Positions 30,092 through 41,947 of a stretch of 64,000 nt of DNA are shown here, one piece after another. The translations under genes and the position numbers were made by a program. Source of the DNA: Hydractinia symbiolongicarpus. Lineage: Eukaryota > Cnidaria > Hydrozoa > Anthoathecata > Hydractiniidae. The stretch covers positions 10,046,001 to 10,110,000 of the forward strand of contig NC_079877.1 of NCBI RefSeq assembly GCF_029227915.1, read 5' to 3'. Numbering within the stretch: position 1 is the stretch's first letter; the number at the start of each line of letters is the position of its first letter. The notes beneath the pieces were generated by a model. The model did not search any database. It was given only the letters and a program-made list of their open reading frames with translations, and was not told the origin of the DNA.

Positions 30092-30596
30092 TTATTGACA
30101 TGACCATTTCTTATTATAGATTTTAGGGTATATAGCCGTGCATGGAGAGCATATTAACACACCACCATGATTATTCACCAAAGACCCCCGGCAGGCAGGA
30201 CAGAGCTTGGTATATCGAGTCTGGTATCCGAGGGTAGAGGATCAAACACTAACTTACCCTCCAGGCAACGCATTACTTTGCGGTACCTCTTGACGAGCCA
30301 TGACTTCTCCGGGATGGCATGCTCAGAGGGTGCCATGATGAGTTTAGTGTACTGGAGTATAATGTCGTATGTGAAAAATGTGTAAAGAACTACGTAATTC
30401 TCATCCTGTTGAAACCCCCGAATCTCCTTGTCAATAGTAAGAGGGTCTACTTCGTAATCAATATCACGCATTTGGTACGCTGCTTCCCGTTTGCCATATT
30501 CAGGCAGCCTATGCAACTCATTGTTCGACTATTGCCCCTGATCCTGAAATTTTCTAGGGAAAGCAGTTGCTTGCATTTCAGGCATTTCTTTTCCAT
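30092..30596 (-). pseudogene. Polinton zinc-ribbon protein (element C), broken
   Basis: MEKKCLKCKQLLSLENFRIR from ATG 30596, then a frame change and the open middle (30175-30516: IDYEVDPLTIDKEIRGFQQD), then another frame change and CPACRGSLVNNHGGVLICSP. It ends with TAA directly before the ATPase ATG, as in element B, where the same gene (5227-5739) is open. Confidence 0.6.
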
Positions 30597-30599
30597 TTG

Positions 30600-30909
30600 T
30601 ATTCACCCGTGAGTGTTTGTGCAATACCATAGCAACATCAGCAACCGTTGAGACATTGTGATGAATATGAAGAAACTCGTAGTGTTCCCAGTCCATTCCC
30701 TCAGAAAACTGAGCTTCAATATGAGCCATCCAGATAGCTATGACCTCCTTTTTTTAAGCAGAAGCTTGCGGTGTCGTCTGCTTTTGCGCTCCTTTGACGC
30801 TTTCTTGTCGGCGAAACACCCGATGCACTGTTGATTTTTTTGATCATTACGTTTCATCTTGAAATTGTTCAATGGGAGATAGTGCCGAACATATTTTACC
30901 CTCCTCCAT
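30600..30909 (-). pseudogene. Zn/HNH-like protein 1 (element C), broken
   Basis: Starts MEEGKICS at ATG 30909; other frames show FKMKRNDQKNQQCIGC and FADKKASKERK, then AHIEAQFSEGMDWEHYEFLH and IHHNVS (degenerate HNH-like HIxH). It is the counterpart of 5745-6139. A hairpin (CTATTTGTC with GACAAACATAG) lies at 30918-30942. Confidence 0.4.
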
Positions 30910-30925
30910 ATTGATTTCTATTTGT

Positions 30926-31707
30926 CTATACGACAAACATAGTGTAATCTCCCAGCGACGAAGCATTGCCATACTTGAGTAGTATTTTATGATCGATATG
31001 CTACCCCTCACCATAATTGTCCCACGTCATCCCATTGACGAACCGAGCCCAAATATGGGCCCACAGCGTTGCGATACTCCTGAGACCCAAGCTCCTTATT
31101 TTCCTTCAGGGCCTTGCGGGTTGTTATGCCGAGATGGCCACGAGGGTCGCAAATGGGGCATTTGGTTCTTTGTTTGTGATAGTCGCAGATGCTTCCACCT
31201 CCACATTCTTTACACTGTGGTCACGCCCTTTCATGCTTGCAAATCTGACTGCCCTTACAGTCTTTACAATAGGCCCTCATCCTTAGACGGTTGCAAATCT
31301 GACTTCCCTTGCATTTCTTCCAATAGCCCTTTCGCTTTTCATGAGGGCAAATCTGACGTACTTTTTCTTCACTCTTTGCATTGATCCCTCCGCCTACCAT
31401 GTTTTCAAATCTGACTACCCTTACAGTCCTTGCAGCAAGCCCTCTGTCTCTCATGCGTGCAAATCTGACTGTCCTAGTATTTCTTACAGGTGGATCTTAT
31501 CCATTCATGTTCACATATTTCTCTAACACCGCAGTCTTTAAAACAAGATCTTTGCCTTTGATGCAGGCACCTTGTACGTTTCTGTAACGCCTTGGCTACG
31601 TTCAAGCATTTGATGCACATTTTTGTCAGTTGACCATTTCCTTTGATTCTAAAATTGTCTAAAGAAAGATAGTGCTTACATTTTTGACATCTATTGGCCT
31701 TCTCCAT
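30926..31707 (-). pseudogene. Zn-repeat protein with HNH-like C-terminus (element C), broken
   Basis: N-terminal module ANRCQKCKHYLSLDNFRIKG from ATG 31707 (this ORF reads through from the gene above). Then repeats CFKDCGVREICEHEWIRS, CKDCKGSQICNRLRMRAY, CKDCKGSQICKHERA in several frames. At the C-terminal end, KALKENKELGSQEYRNAVGP and MTWDNYGEG, a TAG, then HIDHKILLKY, the usual GWHIDHKIPL core of HNH nucleases with Trp changed to a stop. Stop at 30926-30928. An HNH nuclease with zinc-knuckle repeats is the best guess. Confidence 0.5.
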
Positions 31708-32100
31708 ATTGACTCGTTTTTGTCCTTGGGACAAACACAGCATTTTGCATAGCATTTTGAAAATCTCGATATTTGGCTGGGCTTTGCCCTGTTGAGGCTC
31801 TGGACTAGTTGCTAGCTTGTGAGATTCATTCTTGCCTATACCAAACTTATGCCAAACCCCAACTCCTATGGCAAGCACGGCTAAAGTCCCCAGCCCATGA
31901 AGGTATAAATTGTCCATCGACTGTACGGAACTTGCAGAAGAGGCTTTGACTGTAGGCTCTACAGTACCCTCTTGTTGTTTCATTTCTTCCTTTCTTTTCT
32001 TCATCAGTGCCGCCAACCTGTGTCCTTGGGCCACACGCCCCGGATGCTTTACTGGCTTTGTAATGACTCTTTCATCTTGTTTTTGTTCTTCCTCACTCAT
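31708..32100 (-). CDS. Polinton basic protein with membrane helix (element C)
   Basis: ATG 32100 (AGATAAATG). Basic region KPVKHPGRVAQGHRLAALMK, Ser/Ala linker, membrane helix LHGLGTLAVLAIGVGVWHKF, then a Gln/Pro tail. The frame has no stop before the downstream Zn-repeat/HNH gene, giving a 208-codon fused frame that ends at 31474. In element B the homologue stops after the helix, so the fusion is a mutation or a missed stop. Its end is placed before the next ATG. Confidence 0.5.
31716..31738. promoter_or_regulatory. Hairpin upstream of Zn-repeat/HNH gene
   Basis: GTTTTTGTCC and GGACAAACAC pair with one mismatch and a 3-base loop, nine bases upstream of the minus-strand ATG at 31707. Confidence 0.55.
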
Positions 32101-32105
32101 TTATC

Positions 32106-32690
32106 TTATACCACCGTCCGAGTCTCTCTCTCCTTCTCCTCCGCCTTCTCCTCCTTCTTGTTATTGATATGCCAGACTGTATGCCCGCCAATTAAAATAG
32201 TCGCAAGACACTTGCCGAATGTACAGTAGACCAGTATGGCCAAGTCTGCGAAGGAGTCTTTAATAATAGGGTCATTATTAATATCATTTTTCAGAATCTC
32301 AACGCTATCCAAATTTACAAAATTGTTAACCAGGTTGGCATATAGGGAGATGGCATTGGTAGCAAGCGCCCTTGACGTCTTCTCCCCCTTCTCTTGTAAT
32401 TATCGTTGTACGTACTCGGCATGTACCTTTTCTACCGCCTCATCAGGGGCCTTGTCGACAAACCCTTCTGTACATTTCTTGGGCAGGAGATGGCCCTTGC
32501 CTTTGCGAAGGGCCTCCTTCAGGATTTGGCATTTATTGGTGGGTTTCTCTAAATGTTCATATTCTGCGGAGACTCCATCAAATACGCGTGCAAGCTCTGA
32601 AATTCTCTTTATTGTACGGCGATATCGAAAAAACCAAAACGCAATCAGAACATGCGGTAGAAGTATAGCGATTAGTAGGTACATGTCCAT
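32106..32690 (-). pseudogene. Polinton membrane protein (element C), one stop
   Basis: ATG 32690 (AAATAAATG) gives a hydrophobic helix (LLIAILLPHVLIAFWFFRYR), then ARVFDGVSAEYEHLEKPTNK and LPKKCTEGFVDKAPDEAVEK. A stop follows EYVQR near 32400. After it the same product continues (LKNDINNDPIIKDSFADLAI; LVYCTFGKCLATILIGGHTV) to a stop at 32106. The counterpart in B is at 6828-7340. Function unknown. Confidence 0.55.
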
Positions 32691-35600
32691 TTATTTCCGG
32701 GCGGACACCAGGCGGCGGCCACAGGTTAGCGTTGTAATCTGGTCAGGTTGTACAAGCCTTTTATCATCTGTCCTAATAAATGGTAGCTTCGATACCTCTT
32801 GGGTATATATTTGATGGTTCTTGGTCTGAATCAGCACTCGCCGATAATCGTCAAAGGTGATAGACTTTTTGATCACACATCTCCTTACGGCCTTGCCTTT
32901 CCTGTCACCGCCCTCTTTTGGGAGGCTCTCGTAGGCATATAGTTTTGCTCTCAGGATTATGAACTCATTCATAATCTTCCCCGCTAGTTCGTCCTTCATC
33001 ATACCCACAACCTTCTTGTTTTTCCCTATAGGAAGAGGTATATTATCGTCCTTGTTGTAGGCACTGGTATCGAAATGTGTCTCAAAATTCTGCGCAATAT
33101 CGCGGTAGAAGTCGTCTTTTCGTATTTGATATACAAAGCTGACTGTGTCCATGTAGCAGATCTGTAATTTGCTACCATATATGGGCTGCATATAGTCATA
33201 GTGGAACTCGTACATCAACATTTTTGACAAATCCAGGATCGCTTGACCTATATACACTGGTTTGTTTATTTTGACTTCTGTTTTGCCCATCTCTACACCT
33301 AGGAGGTGCTAACTGAATCGGCTTCCACCCTTGAAATTTGGCTTTATGACAAGCCTCATATACTTGTCCTTGCTGGTGACCAGCTGGATGTTGCGGTGGT
33401 TCCTAATGTTTTCCATTGTCTTGCCAAACACCGAGAGGTTCATCAGCTTGTAAAAGTCCTTCTCAAACTTTTCTTCGCAGCAGTCTTCAGCGTCGTGTTG
33501 TGATCTATGTACCCTTTCAACCATGCCTTCTGGTTAAACTGAATGACCCCGTGTACATTCTTCAGTTTAAGTTCATGCTTTATAGCCTCGTGAAGGGCTA
33601 TGATATGAACCACATATCCACGCCTGTTTTCCAAATTTCCTACCAGTTTTACAACCTTTTTAATCACCATTCGTTTCGGTAAGAACGGAAATTCTTTATG
33701 GATATGGCGTAGCCTTGTGGGGTAGTCGATGTTAACCTCTAAAATGTAACCATACTTGTTCTTTTCAACGAGTTTCGCAATTTGCTTTTCGGTAAAGGCC
33801 TCGGTATTTGACACTCATTTCAATCCATCCGATGGCAGATCTTGACACATCTCCCACCTGTATAAGTTGTTGGCATCCAAAGGATTCAACCTCTGGATCG
33901 TACTGGTCCCCCATGTACTTGTTGTTTGCCTTGGCATACCTGTGTACAGCCTGGGTTATACCTCCACGCATACCTTTTTCAAACATCAGTAGGATATTGG
34001 GGTCCGTGAGGAGCTCTAGTCTAATTCCGGTATACTTAAGTGTTGCTTTCCATGCCAAGCCGGACGCACTGTAAAAGTGCGCAGGACTTGGAGCTTGTCA
34101 AGCACACATTCCGGAACGTTTCAAATACGTCGGCAAATAACATGACGTCTATGGTCAGGTAGATGTCATGGTAGTCGCCCATGGTTACGTCATCACCCTC
34201 TGGGGCAATATAATTCCATATCTTCTTGGCATAGGCATAGTCATTGTCGCTGATACCCTTTATATTCAGCTTGTTGTAGAATGCCTCCTTAGGAGGCAGC
34301 CCTAATTCTTCGAATTTTTGTCAATGATCCATATACTCACAAGGGTACACACCTTTTCAAAGCATTAGCCTGAAAAACTCATCCTTTTCAATTAATTTTG
34401 CCATGGATGGTACGTTTGCCTTTACCTGGGCCCGATTAAGTTGCTTCGTGGTATTCGAGTCGCAATTTTTACACCAAAACTTTGCCACATACTCGGCGTC
34501 TATACTCCCAAATTCCAGACAGTTATATGCAAACTGATGACATTTAATACCAGCGGCATTTGCCTCAATGAGGTCGCTTGCCATTTTACACAGGCTTGAT
34601 GGCATGAATCGACAACTGTCGATAAACCTAATCCTTATGCTTTTGTAAACCTTTCCATCGCCGTACCCTATGCCTGCAAGTGATTTCGTGATTTTAACGT
34701 TGAAGCTGATGTACTTTTCAGTATTCTTTGCAATACAACCAATGTCCTGCGTGTCGTACTTTTCACCCAACTCTCAGAAAAACAGGTGCGCATCGTACCC
34801 TGAAGGGTAGTGGAAAATCACAGGTATGTGACTAGGTATCTTGTATTTGAGGTTACAGCTATTATGCGCTGCGCCTCTATACAACCCTGTATAGTGGCAA
34901 TGGTCCCTAACCTTACGGTTATTTTCGCATTCGTCAAACGGCTTCATGCAGATGTGGCAGTGCGTGGCCTCGTTGTGTTCTCTTTTTAAGACCTCTGTTA
35001 GTTTAGCCATGGGTTGTTGGGAGTAGGTATAGTATAGCCTTATCTTCCAGATGATACACGAAGCGGGTTACACAGTCCTTACCACGGTACACTGTTGGGG
35101 GATCTGCTACATCCCCATAGGCGAATGTACTATATGTACACCACCCCAATGGTACATGCTTACTCAGCCTTTTCGTCTTGGTTTCCCTTGCATCTTCTAC
35201 CGGGATGAGTATACTCTCAAAATCTGCATATATTGCAAAGGGTACTTTGAAATGTTGCTGGCCATCCCTATAATGTACCCATTTCTCAGACTCGTTTGGC
35301 ATCGTGATTTTAACAGCCTCGTGGTCCTTGCAATAGCCATAGTGCTTGTACCTCGATTCAACCGTAAAAAAGGCCTGTAGGCAGTTCAGGCAAAAATGCA
35401 TCAATTTTGTGTTCTTTAAAGTATGACTACCTAGTAGTCGCGATAGACTCTTGACGGCTGTGTAGTGAGTCTTTTTGTCACCTGCTTGTTACGTCTAATG
35501 TTGTGCTCTGATCGACATAGGATGTTGATCTTCTTTTCCATAATGTATAGGACGTTTACCGCAATGTCCCTATTACTCTTCTTAAACCTGCATATATCTT

Positions 35601-36727
35601 TGATGCTTGTCGTAAACTCTATACCCTCCCAATTGTAGAGGTCTACATAGAGTCTCAACTTAGTAATTCTTTGTGCATCTATTTCAATCTCTTTATGGTG
35701 TAGGCATGCGATGACGCCCCACTTAAAACACTCCTCATCCTCATTTTTTGGATTGATGATGGCCTTCTTCGAAGCTGATCATTTGAGGGATTCTATAAAC
35801 GATGAACCACTTGTTAGCCGCAACTTATGGAAGTCTACATCCAGGTGGATGATTCGACTAATCGTGAAGCCGCTCTGGGGTTGTGCCGGATGTTGCACAT
35901 GCGTCTTGATTTGAGCAAACATCCTATCTACTATGTCGTCTACGTCGCTACCCTAAAAATTTAACATCCTATCTACTATGTCGTCTACGTCGCTACCCTA
36001 GAAATTTGATGTCATATTACTATTGAAGGCCTTCTTAACCGCAATTTACTCGTCGTTAACCTCCCCCATGTTTGTTTTCTTCTTCCACATGATCGATAGG
36101 GACAGCTGTACCTTTGCCAATCCCATTTCCACCACCTGCTTCTCAACCAATGTTTTCACGTTTATCCTTACCATCCCCATATACCCATCGAAGTCGGCTC
36201 TCATACCAGGAATGCAGAAACTTCGAATGTCCTGTGGAGGGCTGCTTATGTTCCTGAGGCGTAAAGTCTTGCTCCGGTTAATCATATAGATTTTGAATAT
36301 CCTCGATATAGTCCTCCTCGGCCTCCTGTTCGACCTAGGTTCGAAGTGTAGGTTTCGCTTTAGCTGTTTCATAGAGATTCATCACATTACGCTTAAAGGC
36401 TGTATAGGTTCTCTTGACTCCCTCTTTTACAGGCTTTGGAACAGCGTTCACAAGCCAGTTATACCACCCTTTTATCTTATCCCCCACAACAGAACGATTT
36501 TTCGATAATTCCTGTTGTTCAAAGAGGTCCATATCGGATGGAGGTAACATCCAGTTATGCCATTCCCGGATTTTACCCCCTATAGTTGGACGGGTCTTTG
36601 CCAGTTTCTGTCTTTCGAAGAGGTCCATATCCATGTACACTAATTCGGCTTTGCGTAACCTGTAATACCCCGTAAGCCCACGGCTTTTCGCGAAATTACG
36701 TAATTGTTTCACAGTGTGTGTGTTCAT
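32691..36727 (-). pseudogene. POLB: Polinton protein-primed DNA polymerase B (element C), broken
   Basis: ATG 36727. N-terminal SAP-type motif (TVKQLRNFAKSRGLTGYYRL), two copies of a MDLFExQxLxKxR...KIxxWxNW unit, Exo I (FAIYADFESIL, 35003-35404), the conserved VRDHCHYTGLYRGAAHNSCN and an Exo II-like YPSGYDAHLFF (34774-35010). Motif A appears only in a shifted frame (DANNLYRW near 33860). Motif B is KLMNLSVFGKTMENIR (33309-33524), and motif C is YMDTVS (32691-33290), where the second catalytic Asp has become Val. At least eight frame changes or stops occur, so it is dead. The domain layout is that of family B polymerases of Polintons. Confidence 0.85.
35918..36007. repeat. 45-bp tandem duplication in polymerase gene
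   Basis: Two adjacent 45 bp units starting AACATCCTATCTACTATGTC differ at one base. The length is a multiple of three, so the duplication alone keeps the frame. Small mutational event in the dead gene. Confidence 0.85.
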
Positions 36728-36791
36728 CTTTATTGTATAGAGTTTTTATTTTCCCAGAGAATTTCATCACGGTCAAAAACTAACGCAGTAT

Positions 36792-37020
36792 GTTCACCTC
36801 TTTACTGCGCATGCGTTGGTTTTTGATAACGTCAGCACTATATAAGGGAACTCCCTCTCCAAGTGCGCTAGAACTTCGTTTACTCATTTGCTGTATGATA
36901 GGGACTTTACTCTTAAATTCCATGGATAAGCACTGTATGGTATTGGATTTGTTGTGGTTGACCGTGGGTGTGCGCGATGTGCGTGCGCGACTACGCCAGA
37001 ACATACATTTCTCTATCTCT
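36792..37020. repeat. Right terminal inverted repeat of Polinton C
   Basis: From GTTCACCTCTTTACTGCGCA to the terminal CTATCTCT; reverse complement of 22448-22686. A TATA-like CACTATATAAGGG lies inside and points in both directions. Confidence 0.92.
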
Positions 37021-37025
37021 ATAAA
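37021..37025. repeat. Target site duplication of Polinton C (right)
   Basis: ATAAA, identical to 22443-22447. Confidence 0.5.
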
Positions 37026-38015
37026 TTAATTTATTAGGATTTGGGACGGCTTTTCATTTAAGTCTCACTATTTTCTGCTCAATGATAAGCACTCCTGCTG
37101 CTATCTCGGTTTACAATTGGTTGCTTTAATTATTCAATGAATGAGTGATTTGTGTTATTATAAAAAAATTCTGGTTCTTTCGGGTGATGATTGCAGAAGT
37201 TATTATATGGTCAAGAGGATACGCTTAGGATACGTTCCCGAAAACCTTAATAATTCGTTTCCCGAAAACCTTAATAATTCGTTTCAAATTTCGATCTGTT
37301 GGGATCAGTTTATCCTCTTCCTAAAACATGGGAAGCATTTTTCATATAGACCTAATGCTAAGGAGTTGCAGTAGTGCAACTGTGTGACAGGTCAGCTTAT
37401 TGTTTTGGTCGTCTATCTCCGTGTTGTGAGGGCTAACAGTAACGGGTATATTATTCATCTGAAAACTTAAACTAATCACACCTTACAGGTAGCTACTAAT
37501 TTTGGTGTAAGTTCGATCGATGACTGTTTGTACCTATTGTCTTTCTGATATAAGTATAATGGAATTGTACGTAATTACATGTAAAAAAGAGGTAATGCAG
37601 CTCTAGGAAGTTTAGAATTCTAGAATGAAAGTCCGTCTGCCTGTTTTATATGTAACAGGGTTCTTTTTAATCAAAAACTCCATCCTAGTAGTAATAATAA
37701 TAGGTTAATTAAAATTACGTGGTACAGACATTATGTGAAAGTTTGATTATAAAATTTGACTATTGGTTTATGAAGCAGTTATAAATGTTTATTTCGTATT
37801 GAGTTAACAACTTAACTTTGTTTTTTTAGTTTTTAAATTAGATGTTTTCTTTCTTATGTGTTGATCTGGTTAACGCTTTAAATTGGATTGGTCATATTGA
37901 ACGTTAGTATCTCCATTTATGAATTTCCTGAATTGGGCGATTGATGGATTTGCTAACTTTGTTTCTGAATGTAACTTAACATCAAGTATGCCCAGTAAAA
38001 GGAAGAACAAGACTA
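37026..38015. other. Host flank, no supported gene
   Basis: AT-rich. An open frame at 37141-37374 has a 24 bp tandem duplication (PENLNNSF repeated) and no family I know; I do not call it a gene. Confidence 0.35.
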
Positions 38016-38018
38016 AGT

Positions 38019-38216
38019 CTAGACTTGCGCCCCCGGCTTATAAAACTCGTTTTCGAATCCGCCCTCCTCTCCTCGCACGGATTCAATAGTCTCCGCTCTT
38101 TTGTCCTGCACAATATTATCCTGCTGCTCATCTAGCAAGGTAAGGAATTCTCTAGTGTATTTTCCTGGTTTAGGCAAGTGGTGTAAAATAGAATTGTACA
38201 GCGGAACCATCCAGGA
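38019..38216 (-). other. Possible terminal coding exon, unknown gene
   Basis: Acceptor CTGCATTTTAG followed by an open frame: SWMVPLYNSILHHLPKPGKY, then LLDEQQDNIVQDKRAETIES and a Gly/Glu-rich end finishing GAQV and a stop at 38019. Phase 0, unlike the phase-1 exons of the Ig genes, so probably another gene or a transposon remnant. Confidence 0.25.
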
Positions 38217-38461
38217 CTAAAATGCAGGTAGGCATCGCGTAGACTTCAAAACAAAGCGAGCTTTAATCGCTCCGTTTAAGCAAGCGTGATCTTAGTAAAT
38301 CTTTATAACGTCGTAGCAAAATTTTAAACTTAAATATGTATCTGTCACAATTAGCTCTACCAACCCTTCGTTAATTAGCTACATGCACTTTGGAATATCC
38401 AGCAACCAAATCCGACTTATAGCATTGACATGGTGATTTCCTTGTCATACAATTGTATGTA

Positions 38462-39706
38462 GTAACAACGGAAAAAATACATTTATGTAAATTCTTCTCT
38501 ATGAAATGCACCGTGTATTTTATAAGAATTATTCCGTTTCAGCCTTAATGTTCCTAACTTTTTGACAAATACTATCCTCCTTATTCTGAATACATTCTTA
38601 GCATGTCCACGTCCTGAAAATATAATGCCTTAATAAAATAAAGCTTGCTATAGCCATTGGAAAATTATTTTTATATTTATAACAAACAATCGAGGTAGGA
38701 CATATTCTTAACATATTCTTAACTGACCCTGGGTATATTCTTACAAAAAAGAATATGTTCAGGCGCAAGACATGTTTCACTTCATATTTAAGGAAATGTT
38801 TAGCTTTGAAAGTGTAAACGGCTTAAATATCGTTATTCAACTAAATTCATTTCTCTAAACAGATAATCTAAACAACACACCTGGTTTTCTTTCGCTTTCT
38901 CAGTAGACTGCTAGCTAGCGTTCTCTGGATAAAAGTCCAATACGTTTTTTACTTCGATTACTAAGCTTCGCTTCATCCCAAAAGAAAACAAATTGAAAAT
39001 GTATAGCCACCTACAATTTTCTGATACATTTCCAATCAGTTCTCTTTTCGACGGTATATCATCGTACGTTTTTCTTCTTTATAACAAATATTTCTGACCA
39101 CATGACCACAACATAAACTTTTTTTATTCTCGCTCGACAACAACAGTCATTCTACAACAACAGTTGTGTTTTTTACATTTCAGATTCGAATTACATTCAT
39201 ATTTGAATGCGATACAACCTCGGTCCCAGAACACAAAAATTGAAAATATAGAAGAAACAAATAACCTTTAACCTAACCTCATGATGAGTAAACATTGTTT
39301 GAAATAACTTTTTTCAGGATTACTTTGAAAAAGAGACAACCTTCTTCGTTTCGGTTTTCTTTCTTCAGTTGATAAACTTTGTCTCCGTGAGATACGGCGC
39401 GCGCATGGTAAGCCGGGGGTAAAATTAAATTATTCTATCTATAACGACCAACGGGGCTTTTAAAACAAAGAAACAAATAATAACATTTGAGAATAAAATA
39501 AAAATTAGCTTAAATAAAATAAAGAAAAAGAGTTTTATTTTTTAAGGTAAAAAGAAAAGAGAATTAAACATTTAAATAGTAGCCCCCTGATTTGCATTTT
39601 TTTTACTTGGTAAATTTTAGCGTAACGCCATGTCATAAAAAAGTGACCCGTACATTGTGTGTCGTGGACTCACATGGTTACTCACACAAGCGTATTATTA
39701 TATAGA
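38462..39706 (-). mobile_element. Helitron-like element, copy 3 (3' truncated)
   Basis: The 5' TC end is at 39706 on the minus strand (TCTATATAATAATACGC). Sequence matches copy 1 from its 5' end until about 38462 and then stops matching. Its first base directly follows the last base (CTAG) of copy 2, a head-to-tail joint. Confidence 0.65.
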
Positions 39707-41694
39707 CTAGCTGAATACCCGTGGGGGAATCCACTGAATCTCTCATTAAACCGATGTAAGGGATACCAAACAAAAACATACAACACAGTAATATGAATTT
39801 TTAAAAGTCACAATTTGTATTATTTAAGTTTATAACCACTAGAACAAAACGTCCAAAAAAATAAATATGTGCAGCAATAAAAAAATAACAATAAAAGAGA
39901 AAAAAACCCTGGGATTGAAGTTGCTCACAATCTGCGTTATATTTGTACCCGCTGAAACAGAACGCTTAAAAATATAAGCATGTCCAGCAACAAATAAAAA
40001 TGCAAAAAGTTTAACAAAATCGAAGGTGGCTAACAAATCTGTTAAAACTATATACTTGCTTTGCCATACCCGAAATATAACAGGGAAAATGGTATACCAG
40101 ACATTAAAAAAATCGATAAGTCACACAAATAAGGTTATTGCAAAGTTTCCACAACGTACAGATTCTAATGCATCATACCAAATTAGCTATTTAGTCTATT
40201 GCATATAGCAACCTTCCCAATGCGCAAACGTGCAGTGCATGATAACAATGCAGTGTTTTCGAATTAAAGAATCGAATATTATTTTAAACGGTAACGTAAC
40301 AGATGTAAACATTGATTTAACTTTGTTTACCTTAAGGTTTATTATAACGACATCAACCACTTCGTAGTGTTAAAAACAGCAACAACGAAAAAATACTTTC
40401 TACATTTTATATAAACTCTTCTCTATTATATACACGCTGTATTTTATAAGAATAGTGTTTTTTTTTTTTCGTTTCGGCCTTCATGTTCTTAGCTTTCCCT
40501 GGTGTACTTGCCCATTGTTTTGGAGAAAAAAAAGGTTCAAATTTTTATATTAAAAGAAACAACCAAGCTTAGACATCTTCTTAGGATATTCTGACCCATT
40601 GTTTCGAGTATATTCTTACAAAAAATGTTAAATATGTTCAGGCTAAAGACAAAACATATTTAACTTCATATTAAAGGGAAAGTTTAGCTGGAAGCGTGTA
40701 AACGGCTTAAAAACGTCGCTTTACATTTTAGATTCTTATAAAAATTGTGTCAAAAGAAAACGTATTTAAGCTCAAGACGCAACAAGGAACTAAAAATTTA
40801 AAGGAAAAGCTGAGCTCTGAAAGTTAAAACGGTTAAAAAAAAACGTTACACACCTAAACTTATCTCTTTACCAGATAAACTAAACAACACACCTGCCTTT
40901 CTTTGGCTTTCTCAGTTAGTCTCTGGATAAAAGACCAATCAGTTTTTTACTTCGATTATTAAACTTCGCTTCATCCCAAAGAAAACAAAATGAAAATGTA
41001 TAGCTAGCTACAATTGTCTGATACATTTCCAATCAGTTCTCTTTTTGACGTTATATTATCGTACGTTTTTCTTCTTTATAACAAATATTTCTAGGAACAA
41101 CATAAACTTTTTTTATTCTCGCTCGACATCAACAGTCGCTCTACAATGACAACAGTTTTGTTCTTTACTTCTTAGATTCGAATCATCATTCGAATTCGAT
41201 AGTTTTTTTAAAAGAAAGCAACTTCGGTCCCAGAACACAAAAAAGATAGAAGAAGCAAATAAGCTTTTTTAATCTAACCTCGTGATGAGTAAACCTTGTT
41301 TGAAATAACTTTTTTCAGGATTACTTTGAAAAAGAGACAACTTTCTTCGCTTCGGTTTTCATTTTTCAGTTAATAAACTTTGTTTCCGAGAGATACGGCG
41401 CGCACTTGGTGAACCGGGGGTAAAATTTAATTATTCTATCTTAAACGACCAGCGGGGCTTTTACAACAAAAAAACAAATAAAACCATTTAAAATTAAAAT
41501 AAAAATTAGTTTTAATGAGTAAGGAAAAAGATTTTATTTAAAAAAAAAAATAAGAAAAGAGAATTTAATATTTATATAGCAACCCCCTGATTTGGGTTTT
41601 CTTTAACTTGGTAAATTTTAGCGTAACGCCACGTCGTAAGAAAGTGACCTGTGATTTGTGTGACGTGGCCTCACAAGGCGTATTAATATATAGA
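39707..41694 (-). mobile_element. Helitron-like element, copy 2 (1988 bp)
   Basis: Starts TCTATATATTAATACGCC at 41694 (minus strand, preceded by A) and ends ATTCAGCTAG at 39707. It matches copy 1 (18130-20077) over its length in the opposite orientation. No coding gene inside; a tandem partner follows without spacing. Confidence 0.75.
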
Positions 41695-41947
41695 TAAGCC
41701 CAGCCTAAAATAAAAAAAGACCTCAAAAGAAACATAAAACAGTTGTTGTCACCTTGTCTTTTTCGTTTTGCTGCACAAATTTGGTTTAGTTGCAGTACCA
41801 CTTGTTTTCACGCACGACCATGCCAAATAAAATTAATATTGTAGGGAAGACCTTGATTTATAAAACTGCATTTTAATGGGATTTTTTATGGAATATAGAT
41901 AGTCCAAGCACCCAATTGTCCCTAAATTAAATTACACATAAATTTTC

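Larger units (their letters stand above)
22448..37020. mobile_element. Polinton C, complete end to end, 14.6 kb, integrase-less
   Basis: Bounded by inverted repeats 22448-22686 and 36792-37020 that start 5'-AGAGATAGAGAAATG. The left part is small membrane protein, zinc ribbon, unknown protein, helical membrane protein, penton-like protein and tail-anchored protein. The centre carries duplicated coiled-coil and capsid genes. The right part is Zn-repeat gene, ATPase, zinc proteins, membrane proteins and polymerase. Integrase, Bro-N and the ATPase C-terminus are missing, apparently by one deletion ending near 29765. I also see no adenain-like protease in any copy. Frameshifts throughout show that it is inactive. 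Confidence 0.9.

Noticed and set aside
37141-37374. Plus-strand 77-codon open frame with a 24-bp duplication
   Set aside because: No known domain, no splice or promoter context, single copy in the window.
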